Positions 10,001 to 17,295 of a DNA stretch of 64,000 nucleotides are shown one piece after another; the first letter of the stretch is position 1; each line of letters starts with the position of its first letter. The position numbers and the translations under genes were made by a program. The DNA is from Cellulophaga sp. Hel_I_12 (lineage in GTDB: Bacteria; Bacteroidota; Bacteroidia; Flavobacteriales; Flavobacteriaceae): the NCBI RefSeq assembly GCF_000799565.1, contig NZ_JUHB01000001.1:868001-932000 (forward strand), in the 5' to 3' direction. Below the pieces are notes generated by a model. It was given only the letters and a program-made list of their open reading frames with translations, was not told the DNA's origin and ran no database searches.

Positions 10001-10362
10001 TAACCCACATAAGTCACTACTAAAGTTGTACTTCCTTCTGGTACTGCTATTGCATATTCACCGTCAAAATTAGTAGTCACCCCATTAACAGTGCCTTTTA
10101 GAACTACAGAGGCTCCAGGTAATGGCTGATTATTTTCATCAACCACTTTTCCAGTAATCTCTATTTGCTGTAAACTAGCATTATTTAGTCTGAATACGCT
10201 TCCTGTTTCATCGTTCTCTAATTTGAAAGAACTATTCGTATTTGGTACGTATGTTGCTGCATTAATTTTTATAAAAAATAGTAATAATAAAATGAGCATA
10301 AGCTTCATTTTGGGATCAAATTTTAGAGTTCCTTGACCCCGTAATTTCTTGAGTTGTTCCAT
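7081..10362 (-). CDS. SusC/RagA TonB-linked outer-membrane transporter
   Basis: This 1,093-residue protein has the long basic N-terminus and hydrophobic signal segment (residues about 19-36) often seen in flavobacterial SusC proteins. It has a carboxypeptidase-D-like beta-sandwich (about 50-125, IEITGKVVDENNQPLPGA), a TonB box-like stretch before VVVGYGTQRKKD, a plug domain (about 150-270) and a 22-strand barrel ending in the aromatic TLGIDLKF. It imports oligosaccharides using TonB energy, with SusD as lid. Two LacI-type operators lie 146 and 266 bases upstream, in a 524-base leader without another gene, so it very probably starts its own transcript under the locus regulator. Methionine 19 is an alternative start that would still leave the signal segment. 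Confidence 0.95.
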   Translation of the reverse strand: MEQLKKLRGQGTLKFDPKMKLMLILLLLFFIKINAATYVPNTNSSFKLENDETGSVFRLNNASLQQIEITGKVVDENNQPLPGASVVLKGTVNGVTTNFDGEYAIAVPEGSTTLVVTYVGYLAQEILISNQTEINIKMSPDTTSLEEVVVVGYGTQRKKDLVGAISSVKSEELVLSSTPSIGQALQGRVSGLQITQNSAQPGGGLDIQIRGAGSINASNQPLIVVDGFPITDFQQPGSGNIYDGGTQNILNSFNPNDIASIEVLKDASSTAIYGARAANGVILITTKKGKTGKVQVDYSSSFSYQAYNDDYDVLDLKEWMQLRNEAAFENWAFQNRIAPYSNRTLEEAISSPVNGVAFTRFYSDEQIRNAGTGTDWLGLVTRNGSIQQHNIAVQGGSESTKYYLSGNLFEQKGVPKNSAFERSSLRLNIDQKINDYVNLGVNMTLSRINNDNTQLGDQPFENSGIIRSAIQQSPIIEAIDAFGNYPTNPDNAVEPNPFSLLTITDKGVIDRTLTNFYLELKPITGLTARVQAGIDQGGGSRNTYLPRTTLRGEQVNGRASISNNRKNDKLLDITLNYTKTILEDHSLNFLLGYSQQSFNSEASSAGNTDFITDAFLWNNLNAGAGVKTLSSTKLENNFVSYFGRINYVYKDRYIFTSTVRKDGASVFADNNKYGIFPSVAIGWNLAEESFIKDNTNKISQLKLRVGYGETGNADIGGNAFAAYFANPAYLNPDESLLVGVFASRLANPDLKWETTTELNLGLDFGFFNQRFSGSIEVYNKQISDLLQLKPINSYNEINTVWANVGTTQSKGVELTLNTVNVASKDFSWNSTFIFSKYDDRWKERAPDFKPSVFESEDDPIRAQFTYLSDGIMQAGETVVAQPDLFPGQIKLKDINGFQRDSFGNPVVDENGVFLRTGEADGIIDQADIVLLGSSDPDFIAGFSNTIRYKNFSLNFNFNGMFGRKIVDQTDFAYGVTAVGVAANGRNALRSVLDRWTPENPSTTRPASHYGFSQYDSGDFFLQDAWFIRLQNVSLGYALPQKWFGKYISGGNIRLDGQNLFVITPYNGIDPETDAYTAAYPNVRTFTLGIDLKF

Positions 10363-10507
10363 ATTTTGGTATGATTTAGTTAATTAGTAATTCTTTCAGT
10401 TCAATTTTTCTAATGTAGTTGAAACGCGTGTTGTATTTTAATTTAGCCTCTATTTTGTAATCTGAATATTTCATCTATTGTTTTAATTCAATGCTTATTT
10501 TGGTTTT

Positions 10508-10523
10508 ATGTGTTCGAGCACAT
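10508..10523. promoter_or_regulatory. LacI-type operator O1 (susC proximal)
   Basis: ATGTGTTCGAGCACAT is a near-perfect 16-bp palindrome centred on CG. It matches four other sites in this locus. It lies exactly 120 bp (centre to centre) from the second susC operator, so both face a similar side of the helix and could be bridged by one tetramer or two dimers. Confidence 0.85.
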
Positions 10524-10627
10524 TTTTATAAAAAAAAATAGTTGTTCTTAATTTATGTGCTATCCTAACCTAGCATATTGCTAATATATATGAATTTATT
10601 TAATTGACAATGCAAATTAGAATAAAT

Positions 10628-10643
10628 ATGTGCTCGAACACAT
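10628..10643. promoter_or_regulatory. LacI-type operator O2 (susC distal)
   Basis: ATGTGCTCGAACACAT is the reverse complement of the susC-proximal site. The two therefore are the same asymmetric operator in opposite orientation, which supports a common repressor and possible looping. Confidence 0.85.
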
Positions 10644-10886
10644 ATATTTTTAAAATTTGCTTAATTTTAATCATTCCTTCCTAAAAAAATGGGGTAACCT
10701 GCGCATTAAGATCTATTTAATTGCATCATAATCCCTATTATAAACTATGAAACAATTTTTATTCAAAAACCAACAGTCCAATCAAATTCATTTTTCTAGA
10801 CAGAAGGACGCGATTAGCATATTACAAAATATTTTTTTAAAAAACTTATTTATTAAGATATACCTATTTTACTTGCTTGTTCGCCA

Positions 10887-12815
10887 TCAGAAATGCCATC
10901 TTACAAAAGCTTCCATAGCTGCATAATGTGATAAACCTAGTTCATCATACAAATCAGCTGTTTCTTTATTTCTATCTTCAGCGCGTTGCCAAAACTCTCG
11001 ACTATCGGCTCCTTGAAACACGACACCATCTTTTTGTGATTGGTGCTTAAAAATACCTTTACGTTTTTCCAATACTTGATCCGGTCCTAAGGGTATGGCC
11101 ATCTCTATCTCATCTATTGCCCACTCCTGCCATGCTCCTCTATACAGCCAAACCCAGCAATCTTTCATATATTTTTTTGACTTTAATTCCTGTACAGCTG
11201 CGAAAATAGCATCTAAACAAACTTTATGAGTCCCATGGGGATCTGCCAAATCTCCAGCAGCATAAATCTGATGTGGTTTTATTTTGTCAATTAAGTCTAA
11301 AGTTATTTTGACATCTGCAATACCAATTGGATTTTTCTTTATAGCTCCCGTTTCATAAAAAGGAAGATTCATAAAATGAATTTGTTCATCTGGAATACCT
11401 ACAAAATGACAGGTAGCTCTGGCCTCACCTTTTCTAATTAAACCCTTTATAAATCTTACCTCTTCCGTGTCTATCTCACTAGATTTTTTGTTCTTAAGAA
11501 ATGCTGCTGCTTTTTTATAGATTTCTTTGGATTCAAGACTTTCTATTCCGAACTTATCATTATAATCACAAACAAAACTTGCAAAACGAAGTGTTTCATC
11601 ATCTGCAACAGCAATATTACCTGACGTTTGATAGCCAACGTGCACTTCATGCCCTTGCTCATGTAATCGTTTAAAAGTTCCGCCCATACTAATAATATCA
11701 TCATCTGGATGTGGACTAAAAATAAGCACACGCTTTTTTTCAGGTTCTGCACGTTCAGGACGATTGCTGTCATCTGCATTTGGCTTCCCTCCTGGCCAAC
11801 CTGTAATCGTATGTTGTAATTTATTGAATATTTTAATGTTAATATTATATGCAGGCCCTGAATCTGCCAATAAATCACTCATGCCATTTTCAATATAATC
11901 AGCATCTGTTAGCATCAAAATTGGCTTTTTTAAATGAATTGCTAAACTTAATACTGCTTTTCTAATTAGTTTATCTGTCCAAATAATTTTTTCAACGAGC
12001 CAAGGGGTATTAATTCTTGTTAATTTTGAAGACGCCGCTTTATCTAAAACAAAAGTTGCGTTATGATGTTCTTGTAAATAAGAAGCAGGGATATTACTGG
12101 TTACTTCACTTTCTACTGAAGCCTTAATAATATTGGATTTTCCTTCTCCCCAAGCCATAAGCATAACTCTTTTCGCTTCCATGATTTTTTTAACACCTAA
12201 GGTAATAGCAGTTCTTGGTGTATTTTCTAAACCGCCAAAGTCACCGCTAGCTGCCACTCTAGTAATATGATCTAGAGCTACTAAGCGAGTTTTTGAATTT
12301 TGAAGAGAACCAGATTCATTAAACCCAATATGACCATTTCCTCCAATTCCTAAAATCTGTAAGTCTATACCGCCCAAGGCTTCAATTTTTGCTTCATACT
12401 GGTCGCAATAATCAGCAATCTCTTCCTTAGATAATAAACCATTTGGGACGTAGCAGTTTTCAGGTAATATGTCAATATGATTAAATAATTGCTCTTTCAT
12501 AAAACGAACATAACTATTAACAGCATCAGGTTCCATTGGATAATATTCATCTAAATTGAAGGATACGACATTCTTAAAACTTAAACCTTCTTCCTTATGT
12601 AGCCGCACCAATTCAGCATACAGGCCTTTTGGAGAAGACCCCGTAGCCAATCCCAATATACAAGGTTGTTTTTGAGATTGTTTAACCTTGATAAGGTTTG
12701 CAATTTCTTGTGCTACTGCCTTTGATGCTATAGTAGAATTTTCATAAACTATGGTACCTATATTTTCAAATCTTTTTTCAAAGCCTGTTGCTTTATCAAT
12801 ACTACTTATAGTCAT
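10887..12815 (-). CDS. nagB: Glucosamine-6-phosphate deaminase fused to a PIG-L/LmbE-type deacetylase-like domain
   Basis: The 642-residue product is a two-domain fusion. Residues 1-270 are NagB, with the phosphate-binding LATGSSPKGLY, the FNLDEYY active-site segment and GIGGNGHIGFNE; this domain converts glucosamine-6-phosphate to fructose-6-phosphate and ammonia. Residues 365-640 are a PIG-L/LmbE domain with the zinc motif SPHPDDD and the downstream HGTHKV. PIG-L enzymes remove the N-acetyl group from GlcNAc-containing compounds. This long form of NagB recurs in Bacteroidota. No nagA is visible in the locus, so the fused domain might supply the deacetylation step; that is inference. It follows the permease gene by 35 bases and feeds the locus product into glycolysis. 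Confidence 0.9.
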   Translation of the reverse strand: MTISSIDKATGFEKRFENIGTIVYENSTIASKAVAQEIANLIKVKQSQKQPCILGLATGSSPKGLYAELVRLHKEEGLSFKNVVSFNLDEYYPMEPDAVNSYVRFMKEQLFNHIDILPENCYVPNGLLSKEEIADYCDQYEAKIEALGGIDLQILGIGGNGHIGFNESGSLQNSKTRLVALDHITRVAASGDFGGLENTPRTAITLGVKKIMEAKRVMLMAWGEGKSNIIKASVESEVTSNIPASYLQEHHNATFVLDKAASSKLTRINTPWLVEKIIWTDKLIRKAVLSLAIHLKKPILMLTDADYIENGMSDLLADSGPAYNINIKIFNKLQHTITGWPGGKPNADDSNRPERAEPEKKRVLIFSPHPDDDIISMGGTFKRLHEQGHEVHVGYQTSGNIAVADDETLRFASFVCDYNDKFGIESLESKEIYKKAAAFLKNKKSSEIDTEEVRFIKGLIRKGEARATCHFVGIPDEQIHFMNLPFYETGAIKKNPIGIADVKITLDLIDKIKPHQIYAAGDLADPHGTHKVCLDAIFAAVQELKSKKYMKDCWVWLYRGAWQEWAIDEIEMAIPLGPDQVLEKRKGIFKHQSQKDGVVFQGADSREFWQRAEDRNKETADLYDELGLSHYAAMEAFVRWHF

Positions 12816-12850
12816 AGCGTATATTTATTTTTTTTGCGTTAAAATTTATA

Positions 12851-14170
12851 TTATTTGGTTCTCCAACTTTTAAGTTTATGCCCCGAAATGGCAAAAAAGA
12901 GAATTAGGATGTAACAAGGAATTAAAATCCAATAACTACTCGTAGCTGCTTCAGCAATGGCCGTATTTTCTGCTACTCCATTTGTGATTAAATTAAGTTT
13001 ATTGGCATCAACTATTCGTCCATATAATGGTGGAATAATAGCTCCTCCAGATATGGCCATGATTAATAAGGCTGACGCCGTTTTTGTAAATTTACCCAGA
13101 CCCATTAAAGTTAAAGGCCAAATAGCTGGCCATACCAAAGCATTGGCAATACCTAATGCTGCTACAAACAGTACCGAGGTAAATCCTGTGGTATTTAAAA
13201 TGCAAATACTAAAAACAATCCCTAAAAAAGCACTTGCAATTAAAGCCGTTCGCTGCTTTAAATATTTCGGAATTAAAAACACCCCAATTGCATAAGTAGC
13301 TACCATAGCCAAAAGTGTATAAGTCGTAAAGAATTTTGCTTCTTCTCCTGTAAATCCTAAAGATATTCCGTAGGCAATAATAGTATCTCCTGCAATAACT
13401 TCTGCTCCTACATATACAAATAAGGCTAATACTCCCAACCATAAATGTGGAAATTGAAAGATGCTCGTTTTTACCTGGGTTCCGTCTTTTACTTCTGTAG
13501 TTTCGTTGGCTTCAACATTCGGTAATGGCGCTTTTCGAATTAAAATTCCTAATACAACTAGAACAATAGCCATTACAATGTAAGGTACAAAAACACTATC
13601 CGCCATTGTATCCAAAAGCACCCCTTTTTCTTGTATCGTAGCTGAGGATAATTTTGCTTTGACTTCATCTATGCCTGATAATAATATGGCTCCAAAAATT
13701 AAAGATCCTAATGCGCCTGCTGTTTTATTGGCTATGCCCATAATGGCTATACGCTTAGCACCACTTTCTATAGGTCCTAAAATTGTAATGTAAGGATTGG
13801 CAGCCGTTTGTAACAAAGTCATTCCTAAACCCTGAATAAAAATTCCAGTTAAAAACACCCAATAGGTCCTTGCTTCTGCTGCAGGGATAAAAATTAATGC
13901 CCCAATAGCCATAATAAAAAGTCCTAAAGACATCCCTTTTCGATATCCTATTTTTTTTAAAATATAGGAAGCTGGGAGCGCCATAACTACAAATGAAATG
14001 TAAGAAGCCGTTGCTACGAGATAAGATTGCGCATCGGTTAATTCATTGATTGTTTTCATAAACGGAATTAAAGCGCCATTTATCCAGGTTACAAAACCAA
14101 AAATAAAAAATAAGCCTGCTATTATTGCTATAGGTATTACCGTGCTTTTTTGATTGTTATTCGTCATCAT
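12851..14170 (-). CDS. FHS-family sugar:H+ symporter (NagP/FucP-like MFS permease)
   Basis: This 439-residue, 12-helix major facilitator protein belongs to the fucose-galactose-glucose:H+ symporter branch. The opening FGFVTWINGALIPF, the segment QTAANPYITILGP and the central cytoplasmic loop near residue 220 are characteristic of NagP/FucP relatives. It would carry the released monosaccharide, probably an N-acetylhexosamine, across the inner membrane. The gene lies in a tight operon: seven bases after the epimerase gene and 35 before the NagB fusion. Family confidence is high. The substrate is inferred from its neighbours; NagP-type proteins are known GlcNAc transporters. Confidence 0.88.
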   Translation of the reverse strand: MMTNNNQKSTVIPIAIIAGLFFIFGFVTWINGALIPFMKTINELTDAQSYLVATASYISFVVMALPASYILKKIGYRKGMSLGLFIMAIGALIFIPAAEARTYWVFLTGIFIQGLGMTLLQTAANPYITILGPIESGAKRIAIMGIANKTAGALGSLIFGAILLSGIDEVKAKLSSATIQEKGVLLDTMADSVFVPYIVMAIVLVVLGILIRKAPLPNVEANETTEVKDGTQVKTSIFQFPHLWLGVLALFVYVGAEVIAGDTIIAYGISLGFTGEEAKFFTTYTLLAMVATYAIGVFLIPKYLKQRTALIASAFLGIVFSICILNTTGFTSVLFVAALGIANALVWPAIWPLTLMGLGKFTKTASALLIMAISGGAIIPPLYGRIVDANKLNLITNGVAENTAIAEAATSSYWILIPCYILILFFAISGHKLKSWRTK

Positions 14171-14177
14171 GTTAGTT

Positions 14178-15113
14178 TTAGTAGTTTATTTTAGCGCTTA
14201 ATTGTGCATCGTAAAATTTTATAGTTTCTTTTAAAGAGGCTTCTATTGAATAATCAGGTTTAAAACCCAATGCATTAAATTTAGACGGATCGGCTTTTGA
14301 GTGTTTTATATCTCCTGAACGTTCTTCTAAAAATTGTATCTCAGATCTTGAATTTGTTAATTCAATAATTTTTTGTGCCAATTCTAAAATTGAAGTGCTG
14401 TGACCAAGTGCTACATTAAAAGTTCCTTTTCCTACTTTTGAAGCCAGTATGTTTGCTTTAACCACGTCTTTTACATAAATGAAATCTCTGGTTTGCAATC
14501 CATCCCCATAAATTGTGATTGTTTTATTTTGTAAAGCATTATTTATAAAAATTGGAACTGCAGCGGCATAAGCGGATTTTGGATTTTGACGTGGTCCAAA
14601 TACATTAAAATATCGGAGGGATATCGTCGGTACTTTGTATTGATCCGAGAACATGTTAAGATAATACTCACCATCTAATTTTGTTATTGCATATGGTGTC
14701 TTCGGATCTGGAGTCATCGTTTCAACTTTAGGAGAAACTAAATTATCACCATAATTTGCTGCCGAGGTCGAAAGCACTACTTTACAATTTAAATTATTCT
14801 TAGCAGCATCTAGAATATTTAAAGTTCCTATAGTATTGATGTCTATACATTCTTTAATTTTCAATAAAGACTCTGGTACACTAACCAATGCTGCTAGATG
14901 AAAAACACCATTTGTGTTTGTAATAATTCTCTCGAGTTGTTTCTTGTTTCGAATATCTTCTTCAAAAAACCGAACATTTAATCCTTCTAGGTTTTTTTCA
15001 AATCCCGTTCTTAAACTATCAATTACGGTAACTTGATGTCCCATTTGCACCAAATATTCTACAATATGACTTCCTATAAAGCCTGCTCCACCCGTTACAA
15101 TATAATTTTTCAT
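14178..15113 (-). CDS. NAD-dependent sugar-nucleotide epimerase/dehydratase (extended SDR, GalE-like)
   Basis: The 311-residue protein has the extended-SDR features: the NAD-binding GGAGFIGSHIVEYL at the N-terminus, an active-site serine region LSTSAANYG near residue 124, the catalytic YAITK, and the RYFNVFGPRQNP substrate segment. It resembles UDP-glucose/UDP-GlcNAc 4-epimerases of the WbpP/GalE type. Its start codon overlaps the kinase stop codon (ATGA), showing translational coupling. With the upstream kinase and nucleotidyltransferase it would interconvert UDP-GalNAc and UDP-GlcNAc. Dehydratase or reductase activity on another nucleotide sugar cannot be excluded from sequence alone. Confidence 0.85.
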   Translation of the reverse strand: MKNYIVTGGAGFIGSHIVEYLVQMGHQVTVIDSLRTGFEKNLEGLNVRFFEEDIRNKKQLERIITNTNGVFHLAALVSVPESLLKIKECIDINTIGTLNILDAAKNNLNCKVVLSTSAANYGDNLVSPKVETMTPDPKTPYAITKLDGEYYLNMFSDQYKVPTISLRYFNVFGPRQNPKSAYAAAVPIFINNALQNKTITIYGDGLQTRDFIYVKDVVKANILASKVGKGTFNVALGHSTSILELAQKIIELTNSRSEIQFLEERSGDIKHSKADPSKFNALGFKPDYSIEASLKETIKFYDAQLSAKINY

Positions 15114-16201
15114 TTTATTTGAGTGCTAATTATTTCCATTTCTTTAAACTGATCTGCTAAACTTTCAATCAATTTAAATTGATTTTTAGAACGGTCTAAA
15201 TTATGTTCTGGATAGGCTGTTTTATAGTAAATGTCATGATTTAAATAGTCTGTTAAAAAACGTAAAGCCATGATGAAAATCATTGTTTTAGCTCCTAAAG
15301 GAAGGTATTTGATAGCACTGGGTGTAAGCTCTGATTTAAGTTGTTCTAAAAATCCTTTAACATACGCTTTGTAGTATTCTATATTGAATGCTACTTTTTC
15401 TAGATCCTTTTCATCTTCCGTGGCAGTATTACAAATAGTTCTTATGGCATCACCAAAATCATAATGAACTATACCTGGCATTATAGTATCCGTATCTATA
15501 ACACAAAGTCCTTTATTATTCTTATCAAAAAGTATGTTTGATATTTTTGTGTCGTTGTGTGTTACTCTTAATTTTATTTTTCCTGATTCTTTTAATTTTT
15601 GAATAATATGCATTTCATCTTTTAAGCACCATACCAATTCAATATACTTTTGAGCTTTTTTCAACCTTACGTCAGAGGCCACCTTTAGCGCTTCTTCAAA
15701 CTGAGTAAATCGAAAAGACATATCATGAAATTTCGGAATAACTTCAATTAATTGACTAGCATCAAAATCACTAGTTAAATTCAGAAAATCACCAATTAGC
15801 TTTCCGCCCTCATATGCAACATTCGCAGAGTTAACTGTTTCAAATGTGACACTATCATTAATATAAATCATCAAATTCCAATAATTACCATCGATGTCAA
15901 GACAATAATTATTACCTTCAATTGTTTCAACAAATGAGAGTACGCGACGTTTTAATTCATTAGGATTTAGATATCCTAATTTTTTTCGTAAATGCCTACT
16001 AACAAGAACCTTGTTATTTATTAATCCTGGAATATCCTTAAAAACTCCTCGATTAATCTGTTGTAGTATGTAAAAATTATTTGTTGTCGTTTCAATTAAA
16101 AATGTGTCATTAATATGACCAGAAGCTAACTGCTTATATGAAATAAGCTGATCTGTATTGCTAAATTCCGCGTAAATAGATTTTAATTTCTCTAATATCA
16201 T
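15110..16201 (-). CDS. NahK-like N-acetylhexosamine 1-kinase (aminoglycoside phosphotransferase fold)
   Basis: This 363-residue protein has the aminoglycoside-phosphotransferase fold. The start includes the nucleotide-binding segment ASGHINDTFLIET, followed by a hydrophobic beta-strand with LQQINRGVF. The catalytic loop is THNDTKISNILFD and the metal-binding motif is VIDTDTIMPG. This pattern is that of NahK, which phosphorylates GlcNAc and GalNAc at C1. It lies between a nucleotidyltransferase (one base upstream) and an epimerase (4-base overlap). That mirrors the bifidobacterial NahK-GalT-GalE set for GalNAc/GlcNAc salvage. The sugar specificity is inferred. Confidence 0.82.
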   Translation of the reverse strand: MILEKLKSIYAEFSNTDQLISYKQLASGHINDTFLIETTTNNFYILQQINRGVFKDIPGLINNKVLVSRHLRKKLGYLNPNELKRRVLSFVETIEGNNYCLDIDGNYWNLMIYINDSVTFETVNSANVAYEGGKLIGDFLNLTSDFDASQLIEVIPKFHDMSFRFTQFEEALKVASDVRLKKAQKYIELVWCLKDEMHIIQKLKESGKIKLRVTHNDTKISNILFDKNNKGLCVIDTDTIMPGIVHYDFGDAIRTICNTATEDEKDLEKVAFNIEYYKAYVKGFLEQLKSELTPSAIKYLPLGAKTMIFIMALRFLTDYLNHDIYYKTAYPEHNLDRSKNQFKLIESLADQFKEMEIISTQIK

Positions 16202-16202
16202 A

Positions 16203-17111
16203 TTACCATAGTTTCGAAGGATAAACAGTATTCTTTATTAATTTTTCAATTTCATCTTGAACAATTTCTTTATCTTCTTTATAGGTAACACCAAACCATT
16301 GCGCATCAGATTTTAAAACTTTTACAGTAGCTATTCCTGATTTTAATATCTCGTTGACAACGGAGGGAATGAAAAATTCAGCTTTTAAATTATTTTTGTT
16401 CTCTTCAAGAAATTTTTCAAAAAGTACCCAACCAAATTCGAAGCATTTTGGTGTAAATCCCCAAAAATTCATAGAAACAATAGTGTCACCATGAATGGGA
16501 ATAAAATGACCCTTATCATCCTTTCTTATGAGCTCATTATTGCGCTTTTCGATATGTGTTCGTTCAGTTACATCAGTTAAGTAATCCGTCTCATTAATTT
16601 GACACTCCCCTCTTGATACATACCCATTTTCAGAAACAGTATTTTTCAAATAATAGGCCATTGTGCTAAAATGATACGAATTTTCGTCTGTATTTCTTAA
16701 ATAGTCTGCCATCATTTGAAAGGCTTCTTTGCCGTAAAAATCATCAGCATTTATTATCGCAAAATTTTCTTTAACAACATCTTTAACCATTAAAAGCGCA
16801 TGACCAGTTCCCCATGGTTTTGTTCGTTCCGGATTTTGATATTTTTTTGGCACACTTTCTATTTCTTGAAAAACGTAAGCGACCTTAGCTTTTCCTGCCA
16901 ATTTTTTGTCAAATATTTCTTTAAATTCCTTCTCAAAGCTTTTTCTGATTATAAACACAAATTTTCCAAATCCAGCTTGTAATGCATCGTAAATTGAAAA
17001 ATCCATAATCGTAGCACCGTCTAAAGTGACCGTATCAAGTTGCTTTAATCCACCGTAACGACTCCCCATTCCTGCCGCCAAAATCACTAAAGTTGGTTTC
17101 ATTGTGCTCAT
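16203..17111 (-). CDS. Sugar-1-phosphate nucleotidyltransferase
   Basis: The 302-residue product has the nucleotidyltransferase signature LAAGMGSRYGGLKQ at the N-terminus, a GTGHALLMV segment around residue 102 and the metal-binding INADDFYG near residue 120. It would couple a hexose-1-phosphate with a nucleoside triphosphate, probably UTP, to give a UDP-sugar and pyrophosphate. It is the first gene of the leftward operon, 184 bases from the divergent lacI gene, with two operators between. It differs from GalT-type transferases and from the long UDP-sugar pyrophosphorylases, so the pathway here would be a pyrophosphorylase version of the bifidobacterial route. ATG codons at residues 1 and 4 are both possible starts. 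Confidence 0.85.
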   Translation of the reverse strand: MSTMKPTLVILAAGMGSRYGGLKQLDTVTLDGATIMDFSIYDALQAGFGKFVFIIRKSFEKEFKEIFDKKLAGKAKVAYVFQEIESVPKKYQNPERTKPWGTGHALLMVKDVVKENFAIINADDFYGKEAFQMMADYLRNTDENSYHFSTMAYYLKNTVSENGYVSRGECQINETDYLTDVTERTHIEKRNNELIRKDDKGHFIPIHGDTIVSMNFWGFTPKCFEFGWVLFEKFLEENKNNLKAEFFIPSVVNEILKSGIATVKVLKSDAQWFGVTYKEDKEIVQDEIEKLIKNTVYPSKLW

Positions 17112-17174
17112 ATTTAATTAATTATTATTCTTTAAAACACATACTAATCAGTTTCTAACACGCTCAGCACTGCG

Positions 17175-17182
17175 CTAAAGTA
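17175..17182 (-). promoter_or_regulatory. Weak -7-like box for the nucleotidyltransferase operon
   Basis: On the leftward strand TACTTTAG differs from TAnnTTTG at one position and lies 64 bases from the first start codon. The perfect LacI palindrome is 38 bases further upstream. I offer it only as the best match in this intergenic region. Confidence 0.35.
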
Positions 17183-17220
17183 TAAATGAATTATGAAATA
17201 AAAAAGGAAAACGAGTAAAA

Positions 17221-17236
17221 ATGTGCTCGAGCACAT
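17221..17236. promoter_or_regulatory. LacI-type operator O3 (perfect palindrome)
   Basis: ATGTGCTCGAGCACAT is a perfect 16-bp palindrome with the central CG typical of LacI-family operators. It lies between the divergent lacI and nucleotidyltransferase genes and is the best form of the motif. Its centre is 22 bp (two helical turns) from the next site. Confidence 0.9.
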
Positions 17237-17242
17237 TAAATA

Positions 17243-17258
17243 ATGTTTTCGAGCACAC
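17243..17258. promoter_or_regulatory. LacI-type operator O4 (lacI proximal, degenerate left half)
   Basis: ATGTTTTCGAGCACAC keeps the CGAGCACA half of the palindrome but has a weaker left half. It overlaps the expected -33 region of the lacI promoter, so it probably mediates autoregulation. Confidence 0.75.
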
Positions 17259-17283
17259 TATTCTAATTTCTGAAAAAGTTTTT

Positions 17284-17291
17284 TATCTTTG
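17284..17291 (+). promoter_or_regulatory. lacI -7 promoter box, nearly leaderless
   Basis: TATCTTTG matches the Bacteroidota TAnnTTTG box perfectly. It ends only four bases before the lacI ATG, so the transcript would start at or within a few bases of the start codon. No clear TTG occurs at the ideal -33 distance. Confidence 0.6.
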
Positions 17292-17295
17292 AACT

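Larger units (their letters stand above)
10363..10886. promoter_or_regulatory. susC upstream regulatory region
   Basis: These 524 bases hold no gene. They contain two copies of the 16-bp LacI-type palindrome described separately, and the very AT-rich promoter and leader of susC. I could not find a full TAnnTTTG box on the leftward strand, so the start of transcription cannot be placed. The part next to the nagB fusion is AT-rich without an obvious intrinsic terminator, so read-through from the upstream operon is possible. Confidence 0.6.
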
